A stretch of 64,000 bases of DNA from Chlorops oryzae (lineage: Eukaryota > Arthropoda > Insecta > Diptera > Chloropidae): positions 12,611,507 through 12,675,506 of the forward strand of contig CM035807.1 in assembly GCA_020466095.1 (NCBI GenBank). Direction: 5' to 3'. This document shows, one piece after another, positions 13,591-22,912 of this stretch. The notes under the pieces were generated by a model, which saw only the letters and a program-made list of their open reading frames with translations, ran no database searches and was not told the DNA's origin. A program made the position numbers and the translations under genes. Position 1 is the first letter of the stretch, and every line of letters begins with the position of its first letter.

Positions 13591-14182
13591 ATAAAAAAAG
13601 TTAGAAAAGTAAAAAGTTTATAAATAAAGAAAAAAAGCAAAATAAGAAAGCAAAAACAAAACATTGAAAATAAAATTTTTTTTATAATTTTATTTCATTT
13701 TTAAAAAACAAAATAACATTGTTGAACCATTCGTGGGAACACATGTTTTATGTGTTCTCAAGCATTGTTGAATCATGCTTAGTAGGGAACACATATATCA
13801 TGGGTTCCCAAGCATTGATAAAACATTTTTTGTCTATGCATGATTTTCTATGACAAGCCTGTATAAAAAAGAAATGAAGAGGCATGGAAGTTTGGCATGC
13901 ATGCAAAGCACCCTTAAGAGGCATGATTCATGCATCTTTCATGAATATTTTTACAACTGGGATAATAAAAGAAAAACCCTCATACGCAGGGTACTTTTGT
14001 CACGTTAAGCTCGAAATGAAAATAAGATCTATAGAGACAGTTGAAAAAACAATTTTAATTAATTTTCAGTTCAAAAGAACCCTAGAAGCACAATATCCTG
14101 GTATGAAAGTGCAGCTTCCTGCTGGAAAGCGAATTTCGAAATGAAACCATTTTTGATTTCTACAAAATCTTTTGAAGTTCAT

Positions 14183-14356
14183 AAGGCTGAGAACACACTA
14201 GATCAAACGAAACGAAACCGAAATAAAACGTTTTCAAAAACAACAATACATTGTGTCTTATGAAAGCGAATACACAAAGAAAGAAAAGAGTTTTTCTTGA
14301 CTAACGAAATGAAAACGTTTTGTTCCTCTCGTTTGATCCGGTGTCTTCTCAGCCTT
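14183..14356. mobile_element. Short MITE, Harbinger-like ends
   Basis: 174 bp. Termini are AAGGCTGAGAACACACTAGA on the left and GGTGTCTTCTCAGCCTT on the right, with TCAAACGA / TCGTTTGA continuing inward. No exact target duplication is seen. It lies between the two foldback copies. Confidence 0.65.
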
Positions 14357-15100
14357 ACAGATGTGAAACGGATTTTAATTGGTCTTAAATCTGTCTGCTT
14401 TATATTTTTCTCCATAGTTTATACACCAGGAGCAAATCAACATGTTATGAAATGCAATTTTTCGAGGCATGATTTGCATTATCAACAGTAGTGATAAGTT
14501 GATGTGATGCTAAGGTAATTACAACCAACTTTTACCAGTTGTCAAACTAATTTGCGGTGTGCTAATTAAAAGTTGAATTTTGAACTTCAATACAATGAGG
14601 AGCATGAGTTGAGAATTATGTTAAAATCCAATTTCATGAAATGTTACCAGTTTTAACGTACCACAAAAATTCATCATCAAATTAAAAGGAGAAAAAATAA
14701 AAGGTTTTATTTGATATTATGTTGCGTTATTTTATAGTTTTTAATTAGAAGTTCCAGTAAAACTGTATACTTGCAATACACTTCCATGAAAGAGCATTCG
14801 AAATGTGAATAAAAAACAAAAGATCATGAAATTTATGATATTCGATTAAGCCACGCTTGTCTGGTTTTTTGCACACAGTTTTTGCTTGTTTTGGAAAGAT
14901 AATAATATAATAATAATAATTTATATGCGTGAATCTGCTGAAAAGCCTGCACTGCGGTTAAGTAGACTTATTGTGCCCGGTTTCACTTTTTAGTAAAGCT
15001 CCTCATAGTTTCATATTAAAATCCAGAATTGAATCCGGAGAAGAACTTCTAAATTTTCCTAGTGACAAAAAATCTGAATGCAAATACCTTTCTTCTGTGT

Positions 15101-15420
15101 TATACTAAGGCTAGACATTCACAAAGAATATGTGAAGTTGTTTCCTCCTCTTCGAGGCATAATCTACATTCCGAGTTATCGGAAAGGCGGAGTTTTTACA
15201 TGTGATACTTAAGCCCGGAATGGGCCAGTAAGAAAGTCCGTCAGCAGTCTTGCTAGCTTGATATTTTTCGAGAGCTTAAGTATACTAGTGTAAGAGTAAG
15301 GTTTTATAAGCGCTTTACTCAGCCTCAGTCTCAAACTTTTTGCCAACGGGATTTCCACGAATTGTTCAAAGCAACAATTCAAATTCTTAGCCAAATTCCT
15401 ACTCTCATACTTAAACATCT
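15101..15420 (-). pseudogene. Degenerate C-terminal end of a non-LTR retrotransposon (RNase H / zinc-knuckle region)
   Basis: On the minus strand one frame reads KLARLLTDFLTGP (15215-15260). After a frameshift it reads KLRLSDNSECRLCLEEEE and continues TTSHILCEC (about 15110-15185), followed by a stop. The Cys-X2-Cys...His-X3-Cys pattern, preceded by 'LLTG'-like and 'LSDS.CR.C' strings, is the classic C-terminus of insect I/Jockey-type LINE polyproteins. A stop and a frameshift break it and no upstream RT is present. Confidence 0.6.
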
Positions 15421-15896
15421 ATTTCAATTAAAAAATATTTTTGAAATCATCCAATGCAATTATGCTTTCACCGGTATTGTCCGTTCTTGCGCAAATCCGA
15501 TCAATGCTGTCTAGACGTGACGATATCAGAGCATGGCAAAGCATGGGTAACTTGCAAACGATTCTGAACAAAACATGTAATCCTGTGCATTCCCAATTTG
15601 GATTTCGTTCAATAGTCTATTGCTTGAAAATCCTTTTATGAAAAGACCACAAGAACAAGGTGCAGACAACGAGTGCGTTCAAAATACCATTGGATGGATG
15701 CAATAAAATGGGACTTAGAGGCTGTAGTAAAGAAAAATCACTCGTAACATCCATAAAAATTCGATTATGCTGCTGCGCCAGTGGCATCAATTTGAGTTGA
15801 TTTTATTCTGATTATTCATTGAGTGCTTTGCTCTTATCTTCACCTACGTAACAAAAAAAAAAATAACAAAATAAAAAAACTATTACACAATTAATA

Positions 15897-16066
15897 CAGT
15901 GCTATCGGCTATAACTATGTCGAAGGGACCAAGAAAAATCCATCGTTATAGCCGATAATCGCTATATCCGATAACATAAATAAAGAACCACCAAACTTTA
16001 CCTAAACTTTTCATCGCTATAACCGATAATCGCTATAAGCTGTATCATTATAACCGGTTTTAACTG
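15897..16066. mobile_element. pogo/Tigger-like MITE
   Basis: 170 bp. Ends are CAGTGCTATCGGCTATAAC and TTATAACCGGTTTTAACTG, flanked by TA on both sides. The interior repeats 'CGCTATA(A)CCGATAA'. CAGT termini, a TA target and 'TATAACCG' TIRs are typical of pogo-derived MITEs; there is no coding capacity. Confidence 0.75.
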
Positions 16067-16160
16067 TATTTTAAAAATAATTAAAATAAAATGATTTAAA
16101 TAATAAAAAATAATAATTCGCGATAAGAAAACTAAATGCTATAATTTCAAACATATTCTG

Positions 16161-17355
16161 AAGTCCGATATGTCGTATGAGTAACGCTATCCTTAGTAGA
16201 AACCCAGTTGTAAAAATATTCATGAAAGATGCATGAATCATGCCTCTTAAGGGTGCTTTGCATGCATGCCAACCTTCCATGCCTATTCATTTCTTTTTCT
16301 TAAGGCTTGTCATAGGAAATCATGCATAGACGAAAAATGTTTTATCAATGCTTGGGAACCCATGATATATGTGTTCCCTACTAAGCATGATTCAACAATG
16401 CTTGAGAGCACATGAAACATGTGTTCCCACGAATGGTTCAACAATGTTATTTTGTTTTTTAAAAATAAAATAAAATTATTAAAAAAATTTTATTTTTAAT
16501 GTTTTGTTTTTTTTTTCTTATTTTGCTTTTTTTCTTTATTTATAAACTTTTTACTTTTCTAACTTTTTTTAGTCTCGTCCGAGAATCGAACCACTGACCG
16601 CTCGGTTGGTAAGTCGGTGTCTTTACCATTACACTGCATAGAATTTTCAAAGAAAAAAAATGTATTTTCAGCAAATATTTAAAAAAACACTTTAATATGG
16701 GAAAAATTTAGGAAAAAAATATTTTGTTGCAAGATTTTCAATTAAAAAAAAAATTAATTAAAATGAAAAAATAAAAAAAAACTTAGATAATTAAAAAAAA
16801 ATTTTTTTTTCTCAACAGAGCCAGGGCTCGAACCCGGCTCAGTCGGCTGGAAGACCTAGCATTTAAGCACTAGGCTAGCTTCCCTTCGGCGGCGCGGCGA
16901 TCAGAATGTGAACATGAAATCCACGCATCATGCATGATTATCAACGCATGAATCATGAATTCTACGGGCATGCATGATTTTTTGCAGCAAAGGAACACAT
17001 GAATCATGAATACTACGAGCATGCATGCTTTTTTGCAGCAGGGGAACGCATGAATCATGAAAACTACGGGCATGCATGCTTTTTTGCAGCAAAGGAATGC
17101 ATGAATCATGAATACTATTTGCATGCATGCTTAATTTTACAACTGGGTAGTAGAAAATTTCCTATGGGTAGGCATGGCGTAAGAGCAACGTACTCTTTTC
17201 GGAGCATTCCCTACCGGTAAGCGTGTCGTATGAGCAACGTATTCCACAAGTATTCGAGTCCCATGTGTCGTATGAGTAACGCTATCGGCATTAAAACATT
17301 TCCAATGGTTAGGCATGTCGTATGAGGAACGCACTATTTTCGGAGCCTTTCAATA
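16161..17355. repeat. ~50 bp tandem repeat block interrupted by the foldback element
   Basis: Five units are recognisable: 16171-16202 continued at 17157-17172, then 17173-17221, 17222-17264, 17265-17314 and 17315-17355. Each begins with a variant of TGTCGTATGAGTAACGC. Units alternate between a form ending TTTCCTATGGGTAGGCA and one with TTTTCGGAGC. The first unit is split exactly by the TAGTAGAAA duplication of the inserted element. Confidence 0.8.
16203..17147 (-). mobile_element. Foldback/MULE-like non-autonomous element, right copy with 9 bp target duplication
   Basis: 945 bp, homologous end to end with 13036-13961 but inverted. Its ends are CCCAGTTGTAAAA and TTTTACAACTGGG. It is flanked by a perfect 9 bp duplication TAGTAGAAA (16194-16202 and 17148-17156), which fits Drosophila FB-type or Mutator-like transposition. 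It carries four ~50 bp units where the left copy carries two, producing artificial repeat-encoded open frames. No transposase is present. Confidence 0.88.
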
Positions 17356-17363
17356 GTTATAAC

Positions 17364-18188
17364 TAGAGCTTGTCAAAAATGTTAAAATGTTAAAACAACA
17401 ATTTTTAACAATTTTTGGTAGATTTTTGAAATAACAACAATTTTAGCGAATTTTGAAATTTTAACATTTTTCCTCATGTTCGTTCAAAGTAATTTTTTTA
17501 AATTTCATGCCATTTCTGTTCCCAATATATTGTGTCGAATTTTCAGACGGAACGTGTTTCAGCTCGAAGCACTGGATTCGCCATAAAAATTTTGACATCT
17601 GAAACACTTCGAAACTACGTGTTTCAGATCGAAACAAGTAGCGAAACAAGTAAAAATTGCTAATAAAAAAATTTTTAATTTAATTTTAAAATATTTTTAA
17701 ATATTTTTGGTAATATTGGCCCTTACTTTTTTGTTTTAATGTATTTAATTATTAATGCCAAGGAGTATTTTAAAATATTTGAATTAATACTAGTCTATTT
17801 TAAAGAGATAATTTTTAGTGAGTAGCTGTTAAATTGTTCTGTTTGAAAATATATTCTATATACAATTTGTAAGAGCAAACTATCTAGCGCTGTTCATATT
17901 ATTAAAAGAATAAAGGCTAAACTCCATAAACGACGGAACATTTCAGGCGTTTTGGGCGAAAGAAATGTAGCTGCTTCGATTTAAATACATTTCAATACAT
18001 TGATTCAATGGCAGCCGCACAAATATTTTCACCTTCGCCCCGTATACAGCAACAACCGCCCTTTCCGTCGTCAATGGAGTTTCGCCTTAAATTTTAATTT
18101 AACAATTTTTCCAACATTTTTCGTCATTTTTCCTTAACATTTTAACAACAATTTTCAGGTTTTTATTTAACACTTTTGACAAGCTCTA
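17364..18188. mobile_element. hAT-type element with 8 bp target duplication
   Basis: 825 bp. Ends are TAGAGCTTGTCAAAAATGTT and AACACTTTTGACAAGCTCTA, a long TIR of hAT form (TAGAG...CTCTA). It is flanked by a perfect 8 bp duplication GTTATAAC (17356-17363 and 18189-18196). The interior is AT-rich with repeated TTAACAATTTTT-like strings. No transposase frame is visible. It sits inside the remains of a pogo-like MITE. Confidence 0.9.
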
Positions 18189-18323
18189 GTTATAACCAAT
18201 AATCACTATATCCGGTAACAGAAATTAAGAAGAATTAGAAAAGCGAACCAAACTTTACCTAGAATGTTCATCCCTACAACCGATAATCGTTATAAACGGT
18301 ATCATTATAACCGATTTTTACTG
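18189..18323. mobile_element. Right part of a pogo-like MITE cut by the hAT element
   Basis: Homologous to the right three quarters of 15897-16066: both have a 'CTATATCCG(A/G)TAACA' string, 'ACCAAACTTTACCTA' and 'ATCATTATAACCG', and this copy ends TTTTTACTG before TA. Its left end is missing beyond the hAT insertion, leaving only about AATAGTTATAAC. Confidence 0.7.
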
Positions 18324-18325
18324 TA

Positions 18326-19420
18326 GTTGTTTGTTCAAAATTTTACAAAGCTTCTCATTTTCTAACGCAAAGGGTTTAGACAACATGTTGAGATACACAC
18401 CATGGCATCATGACTATACTTGTCCTAAAACCGATATGATTCAAAACTCTGGGAAGATGAATGTCAAAGCAAAAATGTTTCAACCCTTAGCAAGTTTTTC
18501 AAGCTTTAGTAAAAATGGAACAACAAATTTACAATTTAGAATTAACATGCTAACGAGTTCATTAAAGAATCTAAGGTGATTAGAAAATCAATAATGAAAT
18601 TTTCTACGCCTTGTCTTCATTATATCGTTCAAATTCTTCTTCTTCTTCTTCAAATACTTAATTCGTTAATAGCAATACAGCTTTAATAGTGTAAGATTTC
18701 AGTGTCCGTCTCTTTTAAAAATTCAGAGTTCAGTTGATCCCGAGTTCATTCATTCATTTCTTCCGGTAAGTGCTCATCTACAAAAGGCCACGATATTCCT
18801 CATGGACTGATATCTTTGCACTGCGAACACTATTTTCTGAGTTTACGAGTTAAATATGTTTCACTTGCAAACTTTTGATTTTTTTATTACGTTCTGTCTT
18901 ACCATAAGGGGAAAAAGTTTCACGCTCATAACACAAAAGAACTTTATATTCGCGTTCATAACAACATCAGTGCTTCGAGAAGTGCTTCAAAACTACTTTT
19001 TTCTTCAATTTCATAATGGACTGTTGTGTCCTGAGGCAACCATGTGTGCTTGCCAGTGTCCACGAACATTTGCAAGAACGCGAATGACGCAAGGGACCAT
19101 GTATGAAAGCTGAATAATTTTTACAATATGAAAATTTTTCATTACGTTGGAGCATACGCACTTAAACATGAAGTACATCAAAATCTCAGGAGGTAGAAAT
19201 AAAACACATTTGTATGAAGTTGACTCTCGTTCATAACAAAAAACAAAAAATAAAGAAAAAAAAATTAACAAGTGTGCTGCAAACATCTAATATCAGAGTT
19301 CCGAGAACATGGCATGATTTAATTTTTGTTCATATTTTACTCTAACCCAACTAAACTTCACTCCAGAGCTTTGTGCTTTTCTTCACTCCACTCAATTGTA
19401 TGTAGATATATATCTATGTA
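18326..19420. other. No recognised gene
   Basis: AT-rich. Opposed frames of 64-91 codons around 18.9-19.3 kb overlap each other and show no domain. Confidence 0.6.
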
Positions 19421-19747
19421 TAAGGCCCCATCTACACGATGCAAGTTTTCACTTGGCAAGTCACTTCTGCAAGTACTTGGCAAGGGGATTGCATCGTGTA
19501 GAATGCTTGCAAGGACTTGCGGCAGGTTTTTCAAGACTTCCATGCAAGAACTTGCCTAAAGAAAATTAGGATCGTGTAGAAACACAATCTTCCTATTTGC
19601 TAGAAGAATTTTTTTTACTTGCACGCTTACAAACTGTCAGGTTCAAGAAAGTAGCGAGTGCGATGTTTCAATATTTATTATATTATTTTCTTCATAGCTA
19701 GCTAACATATTTATTGAATTAAATTTTTCGCATTTTTTTTTATCAAC

Positions 19748-20325
19748 ATGGCTGTGTCAGAGGAGCAAATTGAAATAATTACTGAAGAATACCAGCAAAA
19801 TGAGTGCTTGTGGCAAAAGTCACACATGGACTACAAAAACAAGTAAAAAAGTTTACATCGGCTAAGCCGATTGCACACATACCTTTTCCTCAGCCTAAAA
19901 TATGTTAAAACATTATCTTAACAAAAATTCCTGCTGTTTTCGTTGTTCTAGCTTGGATATCTACTTATACCTTATCTGTACTTCGATTAAGCTTCTCAAA
20001 CTCGAGATTATTATTAAGCACAAAATTTTCGCGGATGGTGGGCATGGTCAAATTTTAACCGTTAGAGGACATTTTGTCTAGTTGCGAAATACTCAATTCA
20101 AAAAAGTGAAAATAAAATTTTTCCGAATTTCGCGAATGGTGGTCATAGTCAAATTTTAACAGTTAGAGGGTATGTTACATACTCCGTGCCAAACTTAATA
20201 TACCCTTTCCTTCGGAAAAGGTATAAAAAGAGGCAGCTTACGAAGCCATTGCCGAAAAAACAAATTTGGAAAAGCTGGTTATAAAGGACAAATTGCATTC
20301 ATTGCTCTGGAAGCTCTGGGGGTAA
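19748..20325 (+). pseudogene. Broken MADF-domain-like gene inside the Harbinger element
   Basis: The first part starts MAVSEEQIEIITEEY and ends WQKSHMDYKNK at 19843. After a ~380 bp insertion the frame resumes with KEAAYEAIAEKTNLEK and ends LLWKLWG and a stop at 20323. Together these give the acidic start, 'LW....DYK(N/D)K', 'A...IA' and 'K.KL..L' layout of a MADF/Myb-like DNA-binding domain, the second protein of many Harbinger elements. GGG|GTAAAC at the end could be a splice donor. It is not functional as it stands. Confidence 0.55.
19844..20226. mobile_element. Insertion splitting the MADF-like frame
   Basis: About 380 bp of AT-rich DNA. It ends in a hairpin, TATACCCTTTCCTTCGGAAAA then GGTATA, like the terminal stem-loop of INE-1-type repeats. 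Two internal direct repeats around 'GGATGGTGG(G)CAT' then 'GTCAAATTTTAAC' lie at 20030-20070 and 20127-20172. No clear target duplication is seen. Confidence 0.55.
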
Positions 20326-20821
20326 ACCAGTGAAATGGAAGCGCTTTGAATTGTTCACCTTCATTTGATAGGTCCTTCATTGAATTCTCATAAAAGGGAT
20401 TTCTGTCTTGAATTTGCGTGCCCAAATTGTTCGTTTTGGTTTTTTCTATAATTTTCTATTTCTTCCAAAATGAGCACCGCTGCTAGAACTTTCTTTATTT
20501 ATTTATTCATTTTTGCTATTTTAGGTTAAAATATGATTTTTTATACCAACTGGCAAACTTGCGGCAAGAACTTCTACTTGAATGAAAAAACCTTCAAGCT
20601 GGCAAGCTACATGTTCTAAAAAAATTGCTTCTGAAAAGCAACTTTTAGTAACACCGTGTGGCTATGTGCCCAAGCACTTGCGTGCAAGTCATCTTTAGAT
20701 TACTTTCAGGCAAGCTGCAAGCTAAAATTTACTAGCATCGTGTGGATTGGTCACGCAAGTTCTTGCACACAAGTACTAAAACTTGCCAAGCGAAAACTTG
20801 CATCGTGTAGATGGGGCCTAA

Positions 20822-22163
20822 GGCAAAGTCTTTCAGATATCGCAGTATAATTTTACTAACTTGATTGAATTTTTTTTTCATTCACATTGGCTGCCTAGTT
20901 ACAGAAGTGTCATTGCGGATTACTTGGAAGTAAAAATCATTTTAATTTCCCTAAAATGCATTTTCCTATTTTGAAAATCTCTTGAAATGGAAATAAAACT
21001 CATGAATCACTTTAACGCTTGGGTAAATACAGAAGCACCTAAGCGTGATTTCCATCGCAAATCTGGCATTTGATATGACGGAATTGTTTCGAGTCGAACA
21101 AGAATCAGAGAGCTGAGGAGTGGGCGATTGTGGGGAGAATTTTTAGCATTTACAAGTAATAAAAAAAATTTCGCAAATATGGGATTTATATTTTTGTGCA
21201 GTAAAATAAATTTATTTCATTAGCATTCGAATCATGCTCCGAAATATCAATTTTTTTTATTCATTTCACTCTTATTGTGTTTTATTTTGTAAGGAAAAAT
21301 TTTTAAAAATTACAGAGAATTTCAAATTTGTTGGATGATTAGAGATGGGGGCATATTTTACAGAATGGAATCATCTATATATTTGGGAGCATGGTTTTTA
21401 AAAATATGTATTTCAATATTTACGAGTTCATGTTGTATTCCATTTTTAACGATTCCCATAGGGTGGGACATGACAACGGAATAATCTGGGCAGTTATCAT
21501 TTCTCAAAAACCATTTAGGACATGGGAAAAAATTACTATTTGACAACTGGCCCAATCGATTCTTGGGAAATCCAAATCGTCTGTGAAAAAAAAAAACCTG
21601 AATCCGTACTAAGCTTTAAAGCAATGAAGAACACCGAACCGAGCGGTAGTTAAAGTCTTTATATGTAAGGCTATAGTATGAAAGCTTCGGAATGGTGAAT
21701 CTTCTTGAGCCAGACAACCTTACGCGCAAGAGAAAGGGCTTCAATTTAACGTTTTTGTGAAACAATATAGAGTAGTTTCACAATGTGGAGGGTTTTTTTC
21801 TTTACTTTGATAGTTCTTGCGCGATACCTTGCATTTAATGTCTCAAGATAGTTGCAAAATTTGCATTGTCATATTAGCATAAAAATACAAATCCCGATTC
21901 ACTGCCATGAAGCCATTCCTTCGATAAATATAGCAGGTGCGTAAAATGGTGCATCCCTGATGTAACATAACTTATGACGCCATCTCATTGGTGCTACATT
22001 TATACAAAAACATTTTAAGTGCTTTTAAAGTGCGAAGAGGAAAATCCGAAAGTTAATCTTCAATAATGTTGAATTGTCTTGAGGCTGAATAATTATAAAA
22101 AAAATCACAACTTAACGAGAGATGTTTCGTAAGCCTATAGACGCCACCCAAAATATGCTTTTA
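20822..22163. other. No recognised gene
   Basis: AT-rich with poly-A and poly-T tracts. Nothing recognised. Confidence 0.6.
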
Positions 22164-22299
22164 TACACTGAGCTAAAAATCGTAGTAAAAATAACAAAAA
22201 CGTAGTTAATTTAACTACGAACAGCAATGATTTGGCTCTATTAACGGACGTAGTTAAAATAACCACAAGCGTAGTAAAAAAGTTTAAATACGAAAGTAG

Positions 22300-22345
22300 C
22301 AGCAAATCCCAAGTCGGCGGGTTCGATCCCCGGTGAGGCAGGCGT
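22300..22345 (+). ncRNA. tRNA-like B-box module in the 22 kb TIR element
   Basis: GGCGGGTTCGATCCCCGGTG is a perfect B box. It is followed within 20 bases by a long T tract at 22348 that would act as a pol III terminator. No convincing A box is seen upstream. Confidence 0.45.
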
Positions 22346-22610
22346 TATTTTTTTTTTTTACAAATAATAACATAAAATTTAGGTATATAATATTTAAAAA
22401 CCTTACAGGAATAAAAAGTTTTAAAACTAACATTTTATGCAAAAACAAAAAAAATATATTTTGGAAAGCTGGGATGGGGATGGAGCCCTCTCTTCTCTCC
22501 AAAATTATGAGGTTGGGTAAGCTTGATTTTTCGTTCTAGATGTCTTTATTTTCTTTAATATTTTTCCACTTACTTGAAAAATTCCCATTTTTAACACATT
22601 TCATTCGCCT

Positions 22611-22680
22611 GCTGTAGGATTTGAACCCGAGCCCTTCGGATTGCTGAGCGAATACACTACCCGTACGCCACGGAGAAATC
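22611..22680 (-). ncRNA. tRNA-like module (A and B boxes) in the 22 kb TIR element
   Basis: On the minus strand TCCGTGGCGTACGGGTAGTG resembles an A box and GGGCTCGGGTTCAAATCC holds a perfect B box, at tRNA-like spacing. It faces the + strand module at 22300. It closely resembles the minus module at about 59515-59585. Confidence 0.55.
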
Positions 22681-22912
22681 TAATTCGCGTGGACTAAATA
22701 TGTTACTTAAAGTCAAATGAAAACTATTTTACGTGTTTTTTGATAGAAGTTTTTTAAATACGTGTGTAAAGAAATTTGCTCCTAAAGAATACGCATGCCT
22801 ATTAAAGTCATGTTTGAATACGTCCGTACTACAGATTTGCTCTAAAATAACTACGGTCGTAGTATACTACGAATCGTTGTAAATTACATAGCCGTAGTTT
22901 TCGCTCAGTGTA

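Larger units (their letters stand above)
13036..13961 (+). mobile_element. Foldback/MULE-like non-autonomous element, left copy
   Basis: 926 bp. It begins CCCAGTTGGAAAA and ends TTTTTACAACTGGG. From the left it holds two ~50 bp units (a GCATGCATG core, CCGTAGTATTCATGATTCATG, then TTTGCTGC), a tRNA-like module (about 13200-13265), AT-rich DNA, and a second tRNA-like module (about 13518-13590). It closes with GCATGCATG / ATGATTCATG motifs matching the first end. The 9 bp flanks (TTGTATGTA, ATAATAAAA) do not match, so its target duplication is lost. It is inverted relative to the copy at 16203-17147. Confidence 0.8.
19424..20818. mobile_element. PIF/Harbinger-like transposon with TAA target duplication
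   Basis: 1395 bp. Ends are GGCCCCATCTACACGATGCA and TGCATCGTGTAGATGGGGCC, flanked by TAA on both sides (19421-19423 and 20819-20821). A three-base TAA target and a GGCCC-type TIR are hallmarks of PIF/Harbinger. Subterminal AAGTACTTGGCAAG / CTTGCCAAG repeats follow. The interior has a broken MADF-like gene but no DDE transposase, so it is a deleted derivative. Confidence 0.85.
22166..22910. mobile_element. TIR element with two opposed tRNA-like modules
   Basis: 745 bp. Ends are CACTGAGCTAAAAATCGTAG and CCGTAGTTTTCGCTCAGTG, with TA outside both. Subterminal GTAGTTAA / ACTACG repeats occur throughout. It shares the CACTGAGC terminus with the element at 4852-6965 but nothing inside. The tRNA-like modules at about 22311-22345 (+) and 22611-22680 (-) face each other across an AT-rich spacer. 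There is no coding capacity. Confidence 0.82.

Noticed and set aside
9335..15730. Shared string AAAATGGGAC(C/T)TAGAGGCTGTAG at about 9345 and 15707
   Set aside because: About 22 bases only; surrounding sequence does not align well enough to define a repeat.
16870..17220. Repeat proteins with HDSC and LLQK motifs
   Set aside because: Encoded by the ~50 bp repeats of the foldback element in several frames at once; no start or splice logic.
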